NCBI GenBank assembly: GCA_021732025.1
Contig: JAKFVU010000083.1
Location: forward strand, 26,932 to 90,931
Reading direction: 5' to 3'
Origin: Candidatus Obscuribacterales bacterium
GTDB taxonomy: Bacteria; Cyanobacteriota; Vampirovibrionia; Obscuribacterales; Obscuribacteraceae
DNA: 64,000 bases
The notes under the pieces are model-generated. The model ran no database searches and was not told the origin of the DNA. It saw only the letters and a program-made list of their open reading frames with translations. Position numbers and translations under genes: made by a program. Shown here in pieces: positions 55,689 to 64,000 of the stretch (position 1 is its first letter; every line of letters starts with the position of its first letter).

Positions 55689-56612
55689 ATGAGCACCCTT
55701 AACTACAAGCGAATAGCACTGACTGTGTTAATGATTGGAGCATTGCCCCAAACAGTTCTAGCCCAAGGCGAGCAATCAAGTGAGCAAGTAACCATTGAAC
55801 TGCGCCATGGTCCTATCGATGTCGTTCCAGGAGTGGCGACCGAACTTCACTCAAAAGTTGTTTCTGTACGCTTAAGTGCATTGAGTAAACTGGATGATAT
55901 GGGCGCCGGCGCTGCCCCCTTTGTGCCCGAATTGATCAAAGTAGTAGATGGCATTCACGATGGCGAACGACAGCAAGCCCTAAGTATTTTGCGCAAGATT
56001 GGGCCAGAAGCTGCACCGGCAGTGCCCGTTCTCATCCAAACACTTGACGATAAACAATATCTACGCGACCGCGCCATCGAAACTCTTCAAGCCATCGGAC
56101 CAGCGGCCAAAGATGCGATTCCAGCCCTGCTGCACATACTAGAATTAGGCAATACAACCAGTAACGCAGAGCAGGCCCTAGCAGCTATAGGTCACGATGC
56201 CATCGCCCCGCTTATCAAAAACCTAAACGACAAAAGTCCGGATTGCAGAAGGTTATGCATAACCGCTCTTGGACTTATAGCGACAAATGCAAAGTCTAAT
56301 GCTGACTCAAATGAATTGATAATTCCAGCCATTACCAACATGTTGACCGATAAAGATTTCGACGTTGAACGAGAAGCCTGCTGGGCGCTAGAGAAAATAG
56401 GCGCCCCAGCAAAAGACTCTGTACCCGACTTGATTAAGGCAATGGCAAACAAGAGCCAATATATCAGACAATTTTCTGCAGATGCACTTGGTGCCATTGG
56501 CCCATCGGCACAAAGCGCTATACCGGTGCTCAAGCAAGCGCTGTCGGATGAGGCAGTTAGGCGCAATGCTCGAGCAGCAATCAAAAAAATAGAGCAAGGC
56601 GATATCGAATAA
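55689..56612 (+). CDS. Secreted HEAT-repeat protein
   Basis: 307 residues, ATG with GGAG upstream. Signal peptide ends QTVLA-QG. Remainder is about six HEAT repeats of near-regular period (AAPFVPELIKVV, AAPAVPVLIQTL, AKDAIPALLHIL, AKDSVPDLIKAM, AQSAIPVLKQAL). A protein-binding solenoid outside the cytoplasm. 23 bp before the aminotransferase gene. Confidence 0.8.
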   Translation: MSTLNYKRIALTVLMIGALPQTVLAQGEQSSEQVTIELRHGPIDVVPGVATELHSKVVSVRLSALSKLDDMGAGAAPFVPELIKVVDGIHDGERQQALSILRKIGPEAAPAVPVLIQTLDDKQYLRDRAIETLQAIGPAAKDAIPALLHILELGNTTSNAEQALAAIGHDAIAPLIKNLNDKSPDCRRLCITALGLIATNAKSNADSNELIIPAITNMLTDKDFDVEREACWALEKIGAPAKDSVPDLIKAMANKSQYIRQFSADALGAIGPSAQSAIPVLKQALSDEAVRRNARAAIKKIEQGDIE

Positions 56613-56635
56613 GGTTTAGGCGCTAAACTTAACTG

Positions 56636-57820
56636 ATGCCTACACCTATAAACATCGACCTAGCTCGGCTAGATACCCCAGCAACCTTGCAGAAAGTGCA
56701 TTTCAACAATGCCGGTGCCGCCCTGATGCCAGAACCAGTGCTGGCAGCCGTTATTGACCACCTAAATCTGGAAGCACAAATTGGCGGTTATGAAGCCGCT
56801 AACCAAGAAGAAAAACGAATAGATGGTGTCTATGACTCAATAGCTAAGCTAATTCGTTGCCATAGAGACGAAATAGCGGTTGTGGAAAATGCCACTCGAG
56901 CCTGGGATATGGCCTTTTACTCACTGCCATTTAAAGCTGGAGATCGAATTCTTACAGCTTGCAATGAATATGCCAGCAACTACATTGCTTTCATGCAAGT
57001 GGCGAAGCTGCGCGGTGTCAAAATTGATGTAATAGATAATGACCAGCATGGCCAGATTGATCTAGACCAATTAAAAGAAAAAATTGACGACCAAGTAAAG
57101 TTGATAGCAATAACCCACGTGCCCACCAACGGCGGCCTAGTCAATCCCGCTGAAGCAGTGGGCCGAATTGCCAAAGAACACAAAATTACCTACCTGCTTG
57201 ATGCCTGCCAATCGGTTGGTCAATTAGACCTAAGCGTGGAAGCCATTGGCTGTGATCTCCTTTCAGCGACAGGTAGAAAATATTTGCGGGGCCCGAGAGG
57301 CACTGGTTTTCTCTATGTAAGAAAAAGTATCCTAGACCAGCTAGAACCGCCATTTCTTGACCTCCATGCAGCCGAATGGACTAGCCGAGACAAGTACGAA
57401 ATGCGCCAGGATGCTCGCCGTTTCGAAAACTGGGAATGCAATGTGGCTGCCAAACTTGGCTTAGGCACAGCAGTTGACTATGCACTGACCATCGGACTAG
57501 GCAATATCGAAAAGCGAGTTATCGAGTTAGCGTCACACCTAAGAAGTGCATTGGGAGAGATAGATGGCGTAACAGTGCAAGACTTAGGGCAAAAAAAATG
57601 TGGCATAGTTACCTTTAGTGTAGCCGCTCTTAGCGCAATTGAAGTAAAAAAACTCCTCGCGGTTGATGGCATAAACGTTGCCGCATCAACCTTAAGCGGC
57701 ACAAGAATTGATATGGAAAGCCGAGGTTTGTTAGACCTTGTCAGAGCTTCAGTGCACTATTACAACACCGAAGAAGAGATTATCAAATTCTGTGCAGCAG
57801 TTCGGGCAATTAGGTCATGA
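56636..57820 (+). CDS. Class V aminotransferase / cysteine-desulfurase-like PLP enzyme
   Basis: 394 residues, ATG. Fold-type I PLP enzyme: substrate loop HFNNAGAALMP at the start, NEYASNYIAF, LLDACQSVGQ with the cofactor Asp, and ATGRKYLRGPRGTGF with the Schiff-base Lys. The active-site Cys loop of IscS-type desulfurases is not obvious, so an aminotransferase, kynureninase-like or ergothioneine-lyase-like role is possible. Close behind the HEAT gene. Confidence 0.8.
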   Translation: MPTPINIDLARLDTPATLQKVHFNNAGAALMPEPVLAAVIDHLNLEAQIGGYEAANQEEKRIDGVYDSIAKLIRCHRDEIAVVENATRAWDMAFYSLPFKAGDRILTACNEYASNYIAFMQVAKLRGVKIDVIDNDQHGQIDLDQLKEKIDDQVKLIAITHVPTNGGLVNPAEAVGRIAKEHKITYLLDACQSVGQLDLSVEAIGCDLLSATGRKYLRGPRGTGFLYVRKSILDQLEPPFLDLHAAEWTSRDKYEMRQDARRFENWECNVAAKLGLGTAVDYALTIGLGNIEKRVIELASHLRSALGEIDGVTVQDLGQKKCGIVTFSVAALSAIEVKKLLAVDGINVAASTLSGTRIDMESRGLLDLVRASVHYYNTEEEIIKFCAAVRAIRS

Positions 57821-57958
57821 TGGCAATTTTGGTTTCTAGCAAATAGAATGAAACCAGTGCCAATCTGCCAGATTTAATCTGCAAAGCAAGGTACTAGGTA
57901 TAATCTCGGGTAACTTGTCTTTAGTATCACTAGTAGTACAGCCTAAAGAGGTAGAAAC

Positions 57959-58945
57959 TTGCCGTCGTTCATCTGCAACCGGTTTAACCGCTCAGCAACC
58001 GCTCTGTCATGCCTAACTGTCTTGTCACTATCTTGGGCCTCCCAGACTTCTGTAGGGGCCGCAGCTCCCAATCAGATTGCAGCAGCTCCAGCAACGGCAC
58101 CGCAGGCAGTCGATGTCGATACAATTTTTCAAGACCTGCAGAGTTTGGTGAAAGATTACTACCCTGATGGCAAGATAACTTTCGCCAACAGAAAACTCCA
58201 TTTTCAGTTTAGAGCTGCCAATGAAATGGGTGCACACTCAAAGGTGATTGAACTTGCACCCATGCCCAATGGCATTGTCGGTGATGTCTCAGTCGAGCCT
58301 GGAACTTACGAAGGTCCTCACAAAGACATACTGCCATCAGATATTGTTGATGGTACCCACGCGACCTTGATTATGGCCCAATTCTCAAGGCAGAGAAATA
58401 CCCATCTTTTAGCAAAATTGATTTATCCACCAGACGTGTCAACTGGCTTTATGGATAGATTCAAGTTTTTAATTAGATCCTTCAATGCCAATGAGGCACC
58501 ACTAACATCAGACCCAGAAAAGCGTGTCTTGGCTCCTGTAGTAGTTTTGAAAAAACAGCCACCAGATGTGATTTACAAAAACATCATGGCCATCGTCAAG
58601 CAATATTATCCACAGGCAAAAATAACGCTGAAAGGAAATTCATTGCATTTTGAGCGCAAGACTCGCCAAGAATACGAGTATTACACGAGGAAGCTTGAGC
58701 TAGCTCCCGAGCTCGGCGGCATACTCGGTGACATAGAGCTTAAGCCAGGCGAATACAACGGCTTTGATAAAGACAAAATACCATCAGAGCAGTTTCAAGG
58801 CTACCGCACCACTCTCTTATTGGCACCATACTCAAAAGAATTGAAAACTCACATGTATGCCAAAATCATTTGTCCAGTTGATTCGCCTACCGTTTTCAAA
58901 GACAAAATCAGAGAGAACGTGAACAGCTTCAACGCAGGCGAATAG
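57959..58945 (+). CDS. Secreted protein with duplicated domain
   Basis: 328 residues from TTG 57959, supported by GAGG 7 bases upstream. Signal peptide ends TSVGA-AA. The mature protein has two homologous halves of about 120 residues each: (IFQDLQSLVKDYYPDGKITFANRKLHF ... ELAPMPNGIVGDVSVEPGTYEG) and (IYKNIMAIVKQYYPQAKITLKGNSLHF ... ELAPELGGILGDIELKPGEYNG). Unknown family; the repeat of YYP-x-x-KIT and G-D-x-x-x-x-P-G-x-Y-x-G shows an old tandem duplication. Confidence 0.7.
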   Translation: MPSFICNRFNRSATALSCLTVLSLSWASQTSVGAAAPNQIAAAPATAPQAVDVDTIFQDLQSLVKDYYPDGKITFANRKLHFQFRAANEMGAHSKVIELAPMPNGIVGDVSVEPGTYEGPHKDILPSDIVDGTHATLIMAQFSRQRNTHLLAKLIYPPDVSTGFMDRFKFLIRSFNANEAPLTSDPEKRVLAPVVVLKKQPPDVIYKNIMAIVKQYYPQAKITLKGNSLHFERKTRQEYEYYTRKLELAPELGGILGDIELKPGEYNGFDKDKIPSEQFQGYRTTLLLAPYSKELKTHMYAKIICPVDSPTVFKDKIRENVNSFNAGE

Positions 58946-59056
58946 TCATTTCGCAGAGAAAAACTGGACTTCAGTGTGGATTCTACACTTCACGGGCATA
59001 TTAAAGCCGCTTAAAGTTGAAAATTCTAGGCTTCAACTCAGCGAGCTTTACGCCCT

Positions 59057-59716
59057 ATGTTTTCTTTTAGCGTTCTTTCTTTCAAGCGCAAACGCGCCAT
59101 AAAAAATCAAATTCAAAGCTACTTCATCTCGACTCCCTGCAGCGTAAAGTGGGACGACATGCAAGAAAAGCAGGGCAATATCAGCGTGCGATTTTGCGGT
59201 GATTGCAAACTCAATGTTCATAACTTGAGTAGCATGAACGACGAAGAAGTGAGCATTCTAATCAACAAGAAGGCTGCTGGAGAACGCATATGCACTTACT
59301 TTTACCGCAAGGACGACGGCACATTAGTAACCGACAATTGCCCGAAGCAGCTTAAACAAATGCGCAATCGAATTCAGGCATACGCTGCATCAATTATGGT
59401 GGCACTATGCTGGATGTTAGCAACCAGTGCAAACGCACAAGGTTTAGTCGGTGCACCAGTAGACCCTCGCTATGGCCAATCAAACGAAGTTGGGCACCTG
59501 GCCGATATGGGATACGATGTGGCTAGAGATTTAAGTCGAGTAGCAACAGCCGTTTCGTTTGTTTTAGCTTGTCTATTTGGCTGGTTACGCCGCAACAGAG
59601 TCAAAAGAGATCGTCTAGCCATAGAGCTTGTCGCCTTGGCATTAATTCCAGTTGTTGTCCATTTGGTCGGAACATTCGCGATCAACGACACAGGCGGACT
59701 GGGCGGCGGATTTTAG
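59057..59716 (+). CDS. Cys-rich cytoplasmic domain plus membrane protein
   Basis: 219 residues, ATG. N-terminal 100 residues contain a Cys pattern: TPCSVKWDDMQEKQGNISVRFCGDCKLNVHNLS, ERICTYFYRKDDGTLVTDNCP. The same pattern recurs in uncharacterised bacterial proteins and could bind zinc or act as a Fe-S-like domain. Then membrane segments at about residues 112-130, 160-180 and 190-210. No clear function. Confidence 0.65.
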   Translation: MFSFSVLSFKRKRAIKNQIQSYFISTPCSVKWDDMQEKQGNISVRFCGDCKLNVHNLSSMNDEEVSILINKKAAGERICTYFYRKDDGTLVTDNCPKQLKQMRNRIQAYAASIMVALCWMLATSANAQGLVGAPVDPRYGQSNEVGHLADMGYDVARDLSRVATAVSFVLACLFGWLRRNRVKRDRLAIELVALALIPVVVHLVGTFAINDTGGLGGGF

Positions 59717-59734
59717 CACGCACGACAGGCAAAT

Positions 59735-59941
59735 TTAGTCTTCGATTTCTGGCACAACATAAGATTGGCCTTCAAAAACAACCACATCATTAGCTTGTAG
59801 CTTGCGACCACGGCGAACTTCGACTGTGCCGTTAACTACAACTTCACCAGACTGAATAATTTGCTTCGCATGACCGCCGGATTGAACCAAACCAGCAACT
59901 TTCATGAATTGGTCAAGCTGAATTGTCTTTTCGTCGTACAT
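59735..59941 (-). CDS. S4-domain RNA-binding protein
   Basis: 68 residues from ATG 59941 (AAAGG about 9 bases upstream); a GTG start at 59998 would add 19 residues. Sequence TIQLDQFMKVAGLVQSGGHAKQIIQSGEVVVNGTVEVRRGRKLQANDVV is a stand-alone S4 domain like YbcJ/YaaA. Binds structured RNA, possibly ribosomal. Convergent with the Cys-rich membrane gene. Confidence 0.85.
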   Translation of the reverse strand: MYDEKTIQLDQFMKVAGLVQSGGHAKQIIQSGEVVVNGTVEVRRGRKLQANDVVVFEGQSYVVPEIED

Positions 59942-60078
59942 TTTTGCTGCCTTTGCTAGTGATTCTTCCAATACTCTAGCACTGGCATTGCCGAGCACTG
60001 CCTTTACAATACGGAGACAATCATCAAACTCGGCTAAGATATGAGTAGACTAGCTTTATCTCACCGCCATCTTATCAA

Positions 60079-60555
60079 ATGACAAAAATAGAACCCCCGT
60101 CATTAAAGCTTGACGCCCTAGACACCTACAGAATTCTCACCTTAGAAAACCCCGAAAATATTGACAAGCTCAAAGAAGCCTGCAAAAAGGCGGGTCATCA
60201 AGTGGTGCCGGTCTTGACTATAGCCGAGGCTATGGCGTTTCTCGACTCTAGAGACCATGTGGATGTGATTATTTCGGCTGTGCATTTAGAAGAAGAATCA
60301 GTTTTTGAGTTTCTTCAGAAAGTCAAAGCGCCATTCTCGTTGCATAAAGACGTTCCCTTCGTCATGCTTTGCATGGACCCAACCCCGCAAGCTTCTAGCA
60401 TCAATAAGTCGACTGAACTAGCCGGAAAGCTCCTGGGAGCAGACAAGTATGTCTATATGCCAGTGTTTGATGCCGAGCACTTGATTGCCGAAGTCGAACC
60501 GCTTCTTCCGGTTATACCGCTGAAAGAGTCTGAGCCTAATCCAGACAAGCCGTAA
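60079..60555 (+). CDS. Pseudo-receiver domain protein
   Basis: 158 residues, ATG. CheY-like fold (YRILTLENPENIDKLKEACKKAG; VDVIISAVHLEEESVFEFLQKV; DVPFVMLCMD; ADKYVYMPVF). The phospho-acceptor Asp appears replaced by Ala (IISA for the usual IISD), the N-terminal acidic pair by E-N, and the conserved Lys-Pro by Met-Pro. It therefore probably cannot be phosphorylated in the normal way. No output domain. Confidence 0.75.
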   Translation: MTKIEPPSLKLDALDTYRILTLENPENIDKLKEACKKAGHQVVPVLTIAEAMAFLDSRDHVDVIISAVHLEEESVFEFLQKVKAPFSLHKDVPFVMLCMDPTPQASSINKSTELAGKLLGADKYVYMPVFDAEHLIAEVEPLLPVIPLKESEPNPDKP

Positions 60556-60564
60556 ATTGCGAAA

Positions 60565-61737
60565 TTATTTTTGCGTAAGCGACAGGCTGGCGGCAATTTG
60601 GTCCGCTACTTGCTCACCTAAGACGAGCCCGGGCAATACACCAAGAGCGCCGAGGCCTTGAATGGAAAGGCAGTTGTCACCTCGCTCTACAATTTCTGGC
60701 AACAAATCTGGTGCCACGTGAAGGTCTACCCCCCAACAGTAATCAGGCTCTTTTTTTTGCAGACTAGGAACCCACTGCCGGGTCGCTTCAGCCATTTTTG
60801 AATGATACTGCTGATCAAACTTATCGGTTCCTGGATTACCGTATCGTCCACCACTAACAGTCAGGCAGCCATTTCCAGGCCGATAGTCATAATAAATATA
60901 AGGATTAGCGTCCCACCAAACAGGGCAATTCACAGGTATCTCAACCTTAAATGCCAGAGCAAAAATTCGTCCAGTGGGAGCTTCAAGTGGTCCAATTGCC
61001 GAAACCACGGCACGACATTCAATTGTCTTTCCCTTAACGGTTCGAACGGTATAGCCGCGTGGTGACTTATCAATGTTCTCGACTCGTGCCTCACCATATA
61101 TTTGACCGCCATAACGACGGGCACGATTAGCCAGAGTGGCAATTAGCGTAAATGGATGGATAGCACCCTCATCAGGAAGTAGCATTGCAGAAAATACATT
61201 CTTCACATTGATAAATTCACCAGAAAGCTTTGCTGCATCGGCCGGACTAATCAGTTCAGCCGTCATACCGTGACCAAGGCGTGCACTAGTTTCACGCTTA
61301 AGCCGAGCAGCAGCGGTCTTGCTGGTGGCCAAACACATTGCACCGACACGTTTCACATCAATCAAAGAAGACTCTTCTTTTGCTTCTTCTAATACCTCAA
61401 AGAGCTTTCTTTGAGTGTCAGACCACAGTTGAGCAGCGCGACTACCTTTAGGAGTATAGGTGATTGGCATGTTGATACCAGCACAAAGTATTCCTGCATT
61501 ACGCCCAGAAGCACCCAATGCAAGTGCCGATTGCGCCTCAAGAACGACAACGCTGGCTCCTTTGCGAGCAAAGGCTTGAGCAGCACTTAAACCAGCCATG
61601 CCACCACCAATAATGGCAACATCATAACTTAAGCTGTCCGGCATTCCATCAATTGACGGTAGCTGCAAATGACTTAAAACATTTTCGCTGGCCGTATCTC
61701 TCCAAGGTGCCTGATTTAAAACCGCAGCAACAGACAT
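60565..61737 (-). CDS. FAD-dependent oxidoreductase (DadA/amine-oxidase-like)
   Basis: 390 residues, ATG 61737 with GGTGAG upstream. Dinucleotide-binding motif IIGGGMAGLSAAQAFARKG then VVVLEAQ. ALGASGRNAG and late GLGALGVLPGLVLGEQVA complete the D-amino-acid-dehydrogenase/sarcosine-oxidase-like pattern. Oxidises an amine or amino acid. No membrane segment. Convergent with the pseudo-receiver gene, 9 bp away. Confidence 0.85.
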   Translation of the reverse strand: MSVAAVLNQAPWRDTASENVLSHLQLPSIDGMPDSLSYDVAIIGGGMAGLSAAQAFARKGASVVVLEAQSALALGASGRNAGILCAGINMPITYTPKGSRAAQLWSDTQRKLFEVLEEAKEESSLIDVKRVGAMCLATSKTAAARLKRETSARLGHGMTAELISPADAAKLSGEFINVKNVFSAMLLPDEGAIHPFTLIATLANRARRYGGQIYGEARVENIDKSPRGYTVRTVKGKTIECRAVVSAIGPLEAPTGRIFALAFKVEIPVNCPVWWDANPYIYYDYRPGNGCLTVSGGRYGNPGTDKFDQQYHSKMAEATRQWVPSLQKKEPDYCWGVDLHVAPDLLPEIVERGDNCLSIQGLGALGVLPGLVLGEQVADQIAASLSLTQK

Positions 61738-61992
61738 AACTCACCATGGCAAAGGGCAGTCCCCAAAACCCAACGGTTTTACTAGTTCGCTTCTTAGCTG
61801 TCAAGGAACACCCTTGCCACAAATTCTAAGATGGCCATCCGTGAGGCTTCTAGCTCATCTGCGCTATAAAAATCGCGAAAGATTGTAAAGACCTTAGCTA
61901 TTGACACTGCCCCATGTCTAGATTCCGCTATACTCAACCCTTCAATAGAACGAAAGTATCGTATCGGACGCCCCCACACTAGCAGTAAAGAC

Positions 61993-62409
61993 ATGACTGA
62001 ACAAAAAACCAGAGACCCAAAAGAAGTCGCCGTAGCTTATTTCCGCAACTTTGAGACAGGTAGTAAGGAAGATTCTTGGGCAGCCAAGTACGTGCAGGAA
62101 CTTGTCAGCGACGAGCCCCAAGACGGCTGGAATATGGTTTTGCAGCTAGTGAAATCAGCCCCTTCAAAAGACGCCCTAGCCTATGTCGCTGAGGCAACCT
62201 TAGAAGACCTGCTTAAAAACCATGGTAGCGACCTTATAGACAAGGTAGAAAGCGAATCTAAAGCAAACGATCGCTTCCGTTGCACGCTTTCTAACGTCTG
62301 GCTCACAGACAGCGATGAAATTTTCCCAAGATTCAAAGCCTTGAGAAAGAAATATGGTTTCGACAAAGCTGATCCTTTTGATTCTTTGACCGACGACATG
62401 TTCCGCTAA
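61993..62409 (+). CDS. DUF6869-like protein
   Basis: 138 residues, ATG. Helical, acidic, with pattern WNMVLQLVKSAPSKDALAYVAEATLEDLL and a central DLIDKVESESKANDRFRCTLSNVW, as in DUF6869 proteins. Function unknown. The 255 bp upstream (61738-61992) hold no clear signal. Confidence 0.7.
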   Translation: MTEQKTRDPKEVAVAYFRNFETGSKEDSWAAKYVQELVSDEPQDGWNMVLQLVKSAPSKDALAYVAEATLEDLLKNHGSDLIDKVESESKANDRFRCTLSNVWLTDSDEIFPRFKALRKKYGFDKADPFDSLTDDMFR

Positions 62410-62681
62410 GAAGGGCCACTGGCGGCCCACCGAAGCATTTTATAATTCTTTTTTGCTGCTAACCGTTACCGCTCTAACGCCCTTGGGCCTAATTCGTATA
62501 ACCCCATTCGAGACCATCTTGACTCTGTTTTTAGTGAATCTTTGCGACGGTTCAACTAGCAGCTTGCCACAAGTCAAGATCGACCAAGACTTTGAATGGA
62601 GACATAACAGGTATGAGTTGGTTCACTGGATGTAGCTGACCCTGCCCTGAATTATGCAACTCTAGTGGCGAGGATTTATTT

Positions 62682-64000
62682 ATGTCGAAAAGCCAAACGT
62701 GTCGCTCCAAGCGACGCCACTCTTTCGTGCGCCTATATCGCTCAATCTTCCTATCATTTTTAGCAATTTACATAACATTGGTGCCCAGCACCGGTGCTGC
62801 ACAAGCAGATAATTCAGGAATGAATTTGATGGGAGTGAATATCTCAGGTGGAGAATTCAATCCACTTTTTGTACCAGGCATCTACAACACCAATTACGTT
62901 TTCCCCTCGCAGGCAGAAATCAACTATTACGCTTCAAAAGGCATGACTTGCATTCGCGTACCGTTTTCTTGGGAGAGAGTACAACCGACAGCCAATGGCA
63001 ATTTAGATGCAGCAGAACTGGCTCGCCTTGATGCTGTAGTCATGGCCATTAACGCTAAAGGAATGTCAATTGTGCTAGACCCGCACAATTATGGTGCCTA
63101 TCGCAATATCACAATAGGTGTGCCTGGCGGACATCCTAATAGTATGTTCGCCGATTTTTGGAAAAAAATTGCAGCACACTATATCAACTACCCACGAGTG
63201 ATCTTTGGCTTGATGAACGAACCCGTTGGCTCCTCTATGACCGCGGCAACCTGGAGAGTATCGGCGCAGGCAGCTATTGACGGAATCAGATCGACTGGCA
63301 GCAAAAACCTCATTCTGGTGCCATCTACATACTGGGATCACCCGAAAGAATTTGTACAATTGAATGCTGCTGAAATGGTCAAGATCACAGACCCAGCAAA
63401 CAATTATTCTTACGAAGTACATCAATATTTAGACTATGACGGCTCGGGTACACACACAGATTTTCTCAGTGTTGCAGATGCGGTTGCTACGTTAAGTGGA
63501 TTCACAAATTGGTGCCGCACCAACCACCGCACAGCTTTCCTTGGTGAAATGGGTGTCACATCAGCACCGGGGGCACTAGCCGATTTGAGTGCCATGATGC
63601 AATACATGCAAGCAAACAAAGATGTATGGAGTGGATTCACCTACTGGACAGCTGGTGCCTGGTATCCATCTAACTATATATTTTTGATTGCTCCGCAGAA
63701 TGGAGTGGATACACCACAGATGCGAACGTTCTTGGCCAACATGGGCGCGCCGGTGCCACCAAATCCACCAGCCAATACAGGTAGTGGCTCCACCGGTAGT
63801 GGCTCCACTGGTTCAACTGGTTCAACTGGATCCACCGGTTCAACTGGATCCACCGGCTCCACTGGTTCAACTGGATCTTCCGGCTCAACTGGATCCACCG
63901 GTTCAACTGGATCAACTGGATCCACCGGCTCCACTGGTTCAACTGGTTCAACTGGTTCAACTGGTTCAACTGGTTCAACTGGATCCACCGGCTCCACTGG
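62682..64000 (+). CDS. Secreted GH5-like glycosidase with collagen-like tail (truncated by window end)
   Basis: Open from ATG 62682 (GAGG 8 bases upstream) to the window edge, 439 codons seen. Signal region after an Arg-rich start, ending TGAAQA. Catalytic domain: GVNISGGEF, IRVPFSWERVQP, FGLMNEP (acid-base Glu), YSYEVHQYLD and FLGEMG (nucleophile Glu), ending YWTAGAWY. These are the GH5 cellulase motifs. From about residue 367 the chain becomes Gly-Ser-Thr triplets of a collagen-like tail. Degrades a beta-glucan/cellulose-type polymer outside the cell. Confidence 0.9.
   Translation, partial: MSKSQTCRSKRRHSFVRLYRSIFLSFLAIYITLVPSTGAAQADNSGMNLMGVNISGGEFNPLFVPGIYNTNYVFPSQAEINYYASKGMTCIRVPFSWERVQPTANGNLDAAELARLDAVVMAINAKGMSIVLDPHNYGAYRNITIGVPGGHPNSMFADFWKKIAAHYINYPRVIFGLMNEPVGSSMTAATWRVSAQAAIDGIRSTGSKNLILVPSTYWDHPKEFVQLNAAEMVKITDPANNYSYEVHQYLDYDGSGTHTDFLSVADAVATLSGFTNWCRTNHRTAFLGEMGVTSAPGALADLSAMMQYMQANKDVWSGFTYWTAGAWYPSNYIFLIAPQNGVDTPQMRTFLANMGAPVPPNPPANTGSGSTGSGSTGSTGSTGSTGSTGSTGSTGSTGSSGSTGSTGSTGSTGSTGSTGSTGSTGSTGSTGSTGSTGST
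63780..64000 (+). repeat. Collagen-like Gly-Ser-Thr coding repeat (continues past window)
   Basis: 9-bp units of GGN-TCN-ACN variants encoding G-S-T, about 24 triplets before the window ends. Codon variants (GGT TCA ACT, GGA TCC ACC, GGC TCC ACT) alternate in higher-order blocks, showing repeated duplication. Confidence 0.95.

Noticed and set aside
61794..61994. 66-codon minus-strand frame in a 255-bp intergenic region
   Set aside because: Overlaps the start of the next gene, lacks a ribosome binding site and has no recognisable similarity; left as uncertain.
62453..62635. 60-codon plus-strand frame with TTG start before the glycosidase gene
   Set aside because: No ribosome binding site, and the composition is not convincing.

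Overview
The window is a gene-dense bacterial chromosome segment of about 64 kb with no rRNA and no complete insertion sequence. My working guess is a non-photosynthetic cyanobacterial relative (Melainabacteria/Vampirovibrionia, Obscuribacterales-like). The reasons are a mid-40s GC impression, many secreted TPR/HEAT proteins, a membrane protein resembling a cyanobacterial/chloroplast family, an MGDG-synthase-like glycosyltransferase, several universal stress proteins and very large repeat proteins. This is inference from content only; no marker gene here settles the lineage. Many genes use GTG or TTG starts with a clear GAGG/AGGAG site, so several starts given here are downstream of the longest possible reading frame.

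Layout. 1-13 kb: envelope and helical-repeat proteins (thioredoxin-like, a small ferritin-like protein, HEAT, a 1528-residue TPR protein ending in a TonB-type domain, membrane proteins). 13.3-15.8 kb: secreted arylsulfatase. 16-28.7 kb: a stress/low-oxygen island with a globin-coupled histidine kinase divergent from a NarL-type response regulator, four universal stress protein genes, a diheme cytochrome c, two PlsC-type acyltransferases, a Vms1/baeRF-like release-factor-fold protein, a CoA-transferase and a hydrogenase-maturation-peptidase-like protein. Together this recalls the mycobacterial DosR dormancy regulon. 29-31.4 kb: glycolipid glycosyltransferase and a beta-lactamase-fold hydrolase.

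31.4-33.4 kb: a promoter, a tight array of seven tRNA genes (Pro, Asn, Gln, His, Leu-like, Trp, Phe), then eight tandem 27-bp dyads (GTTAGA-N15-TCTAAC) with near-constant 10-11 bp gaps, then a solo AbiEi/DUF6088-like DNA-binding protein. I see no simple explanation for the dyad array. 33.4-35.7 kb: a divergent OmpR-type two-component system.

35.8-48.5 kb: giant proteins. Two convergent paralogues carry YD/RHS-like repeats and a C-terminal papain/C39-like cysteine peptidase domain, with two small genes between them. A 1527-residue protein carries annexin-like repeats and two low-complexity tandem-repeat tracts, preceded by three TCACG boxes spaced exactly 11 bp.

48.5-64 kb: a LolA-like protein, membrane proteins, a minus-strand set with a translationally coupled DUF1800/DUF1501 pair and a PDZ-TPR protein, a HEAT protein, a class V aminotransferase, a duplicated-domain secreted protein, an S4 protein, a pseudo-receiver, an amine-oxidase-like FAD enzyme, a DUF6869-like protein, and a GH5 glycosidase with a collagen-like Gly-Ser-Thr tail cut by the window end.
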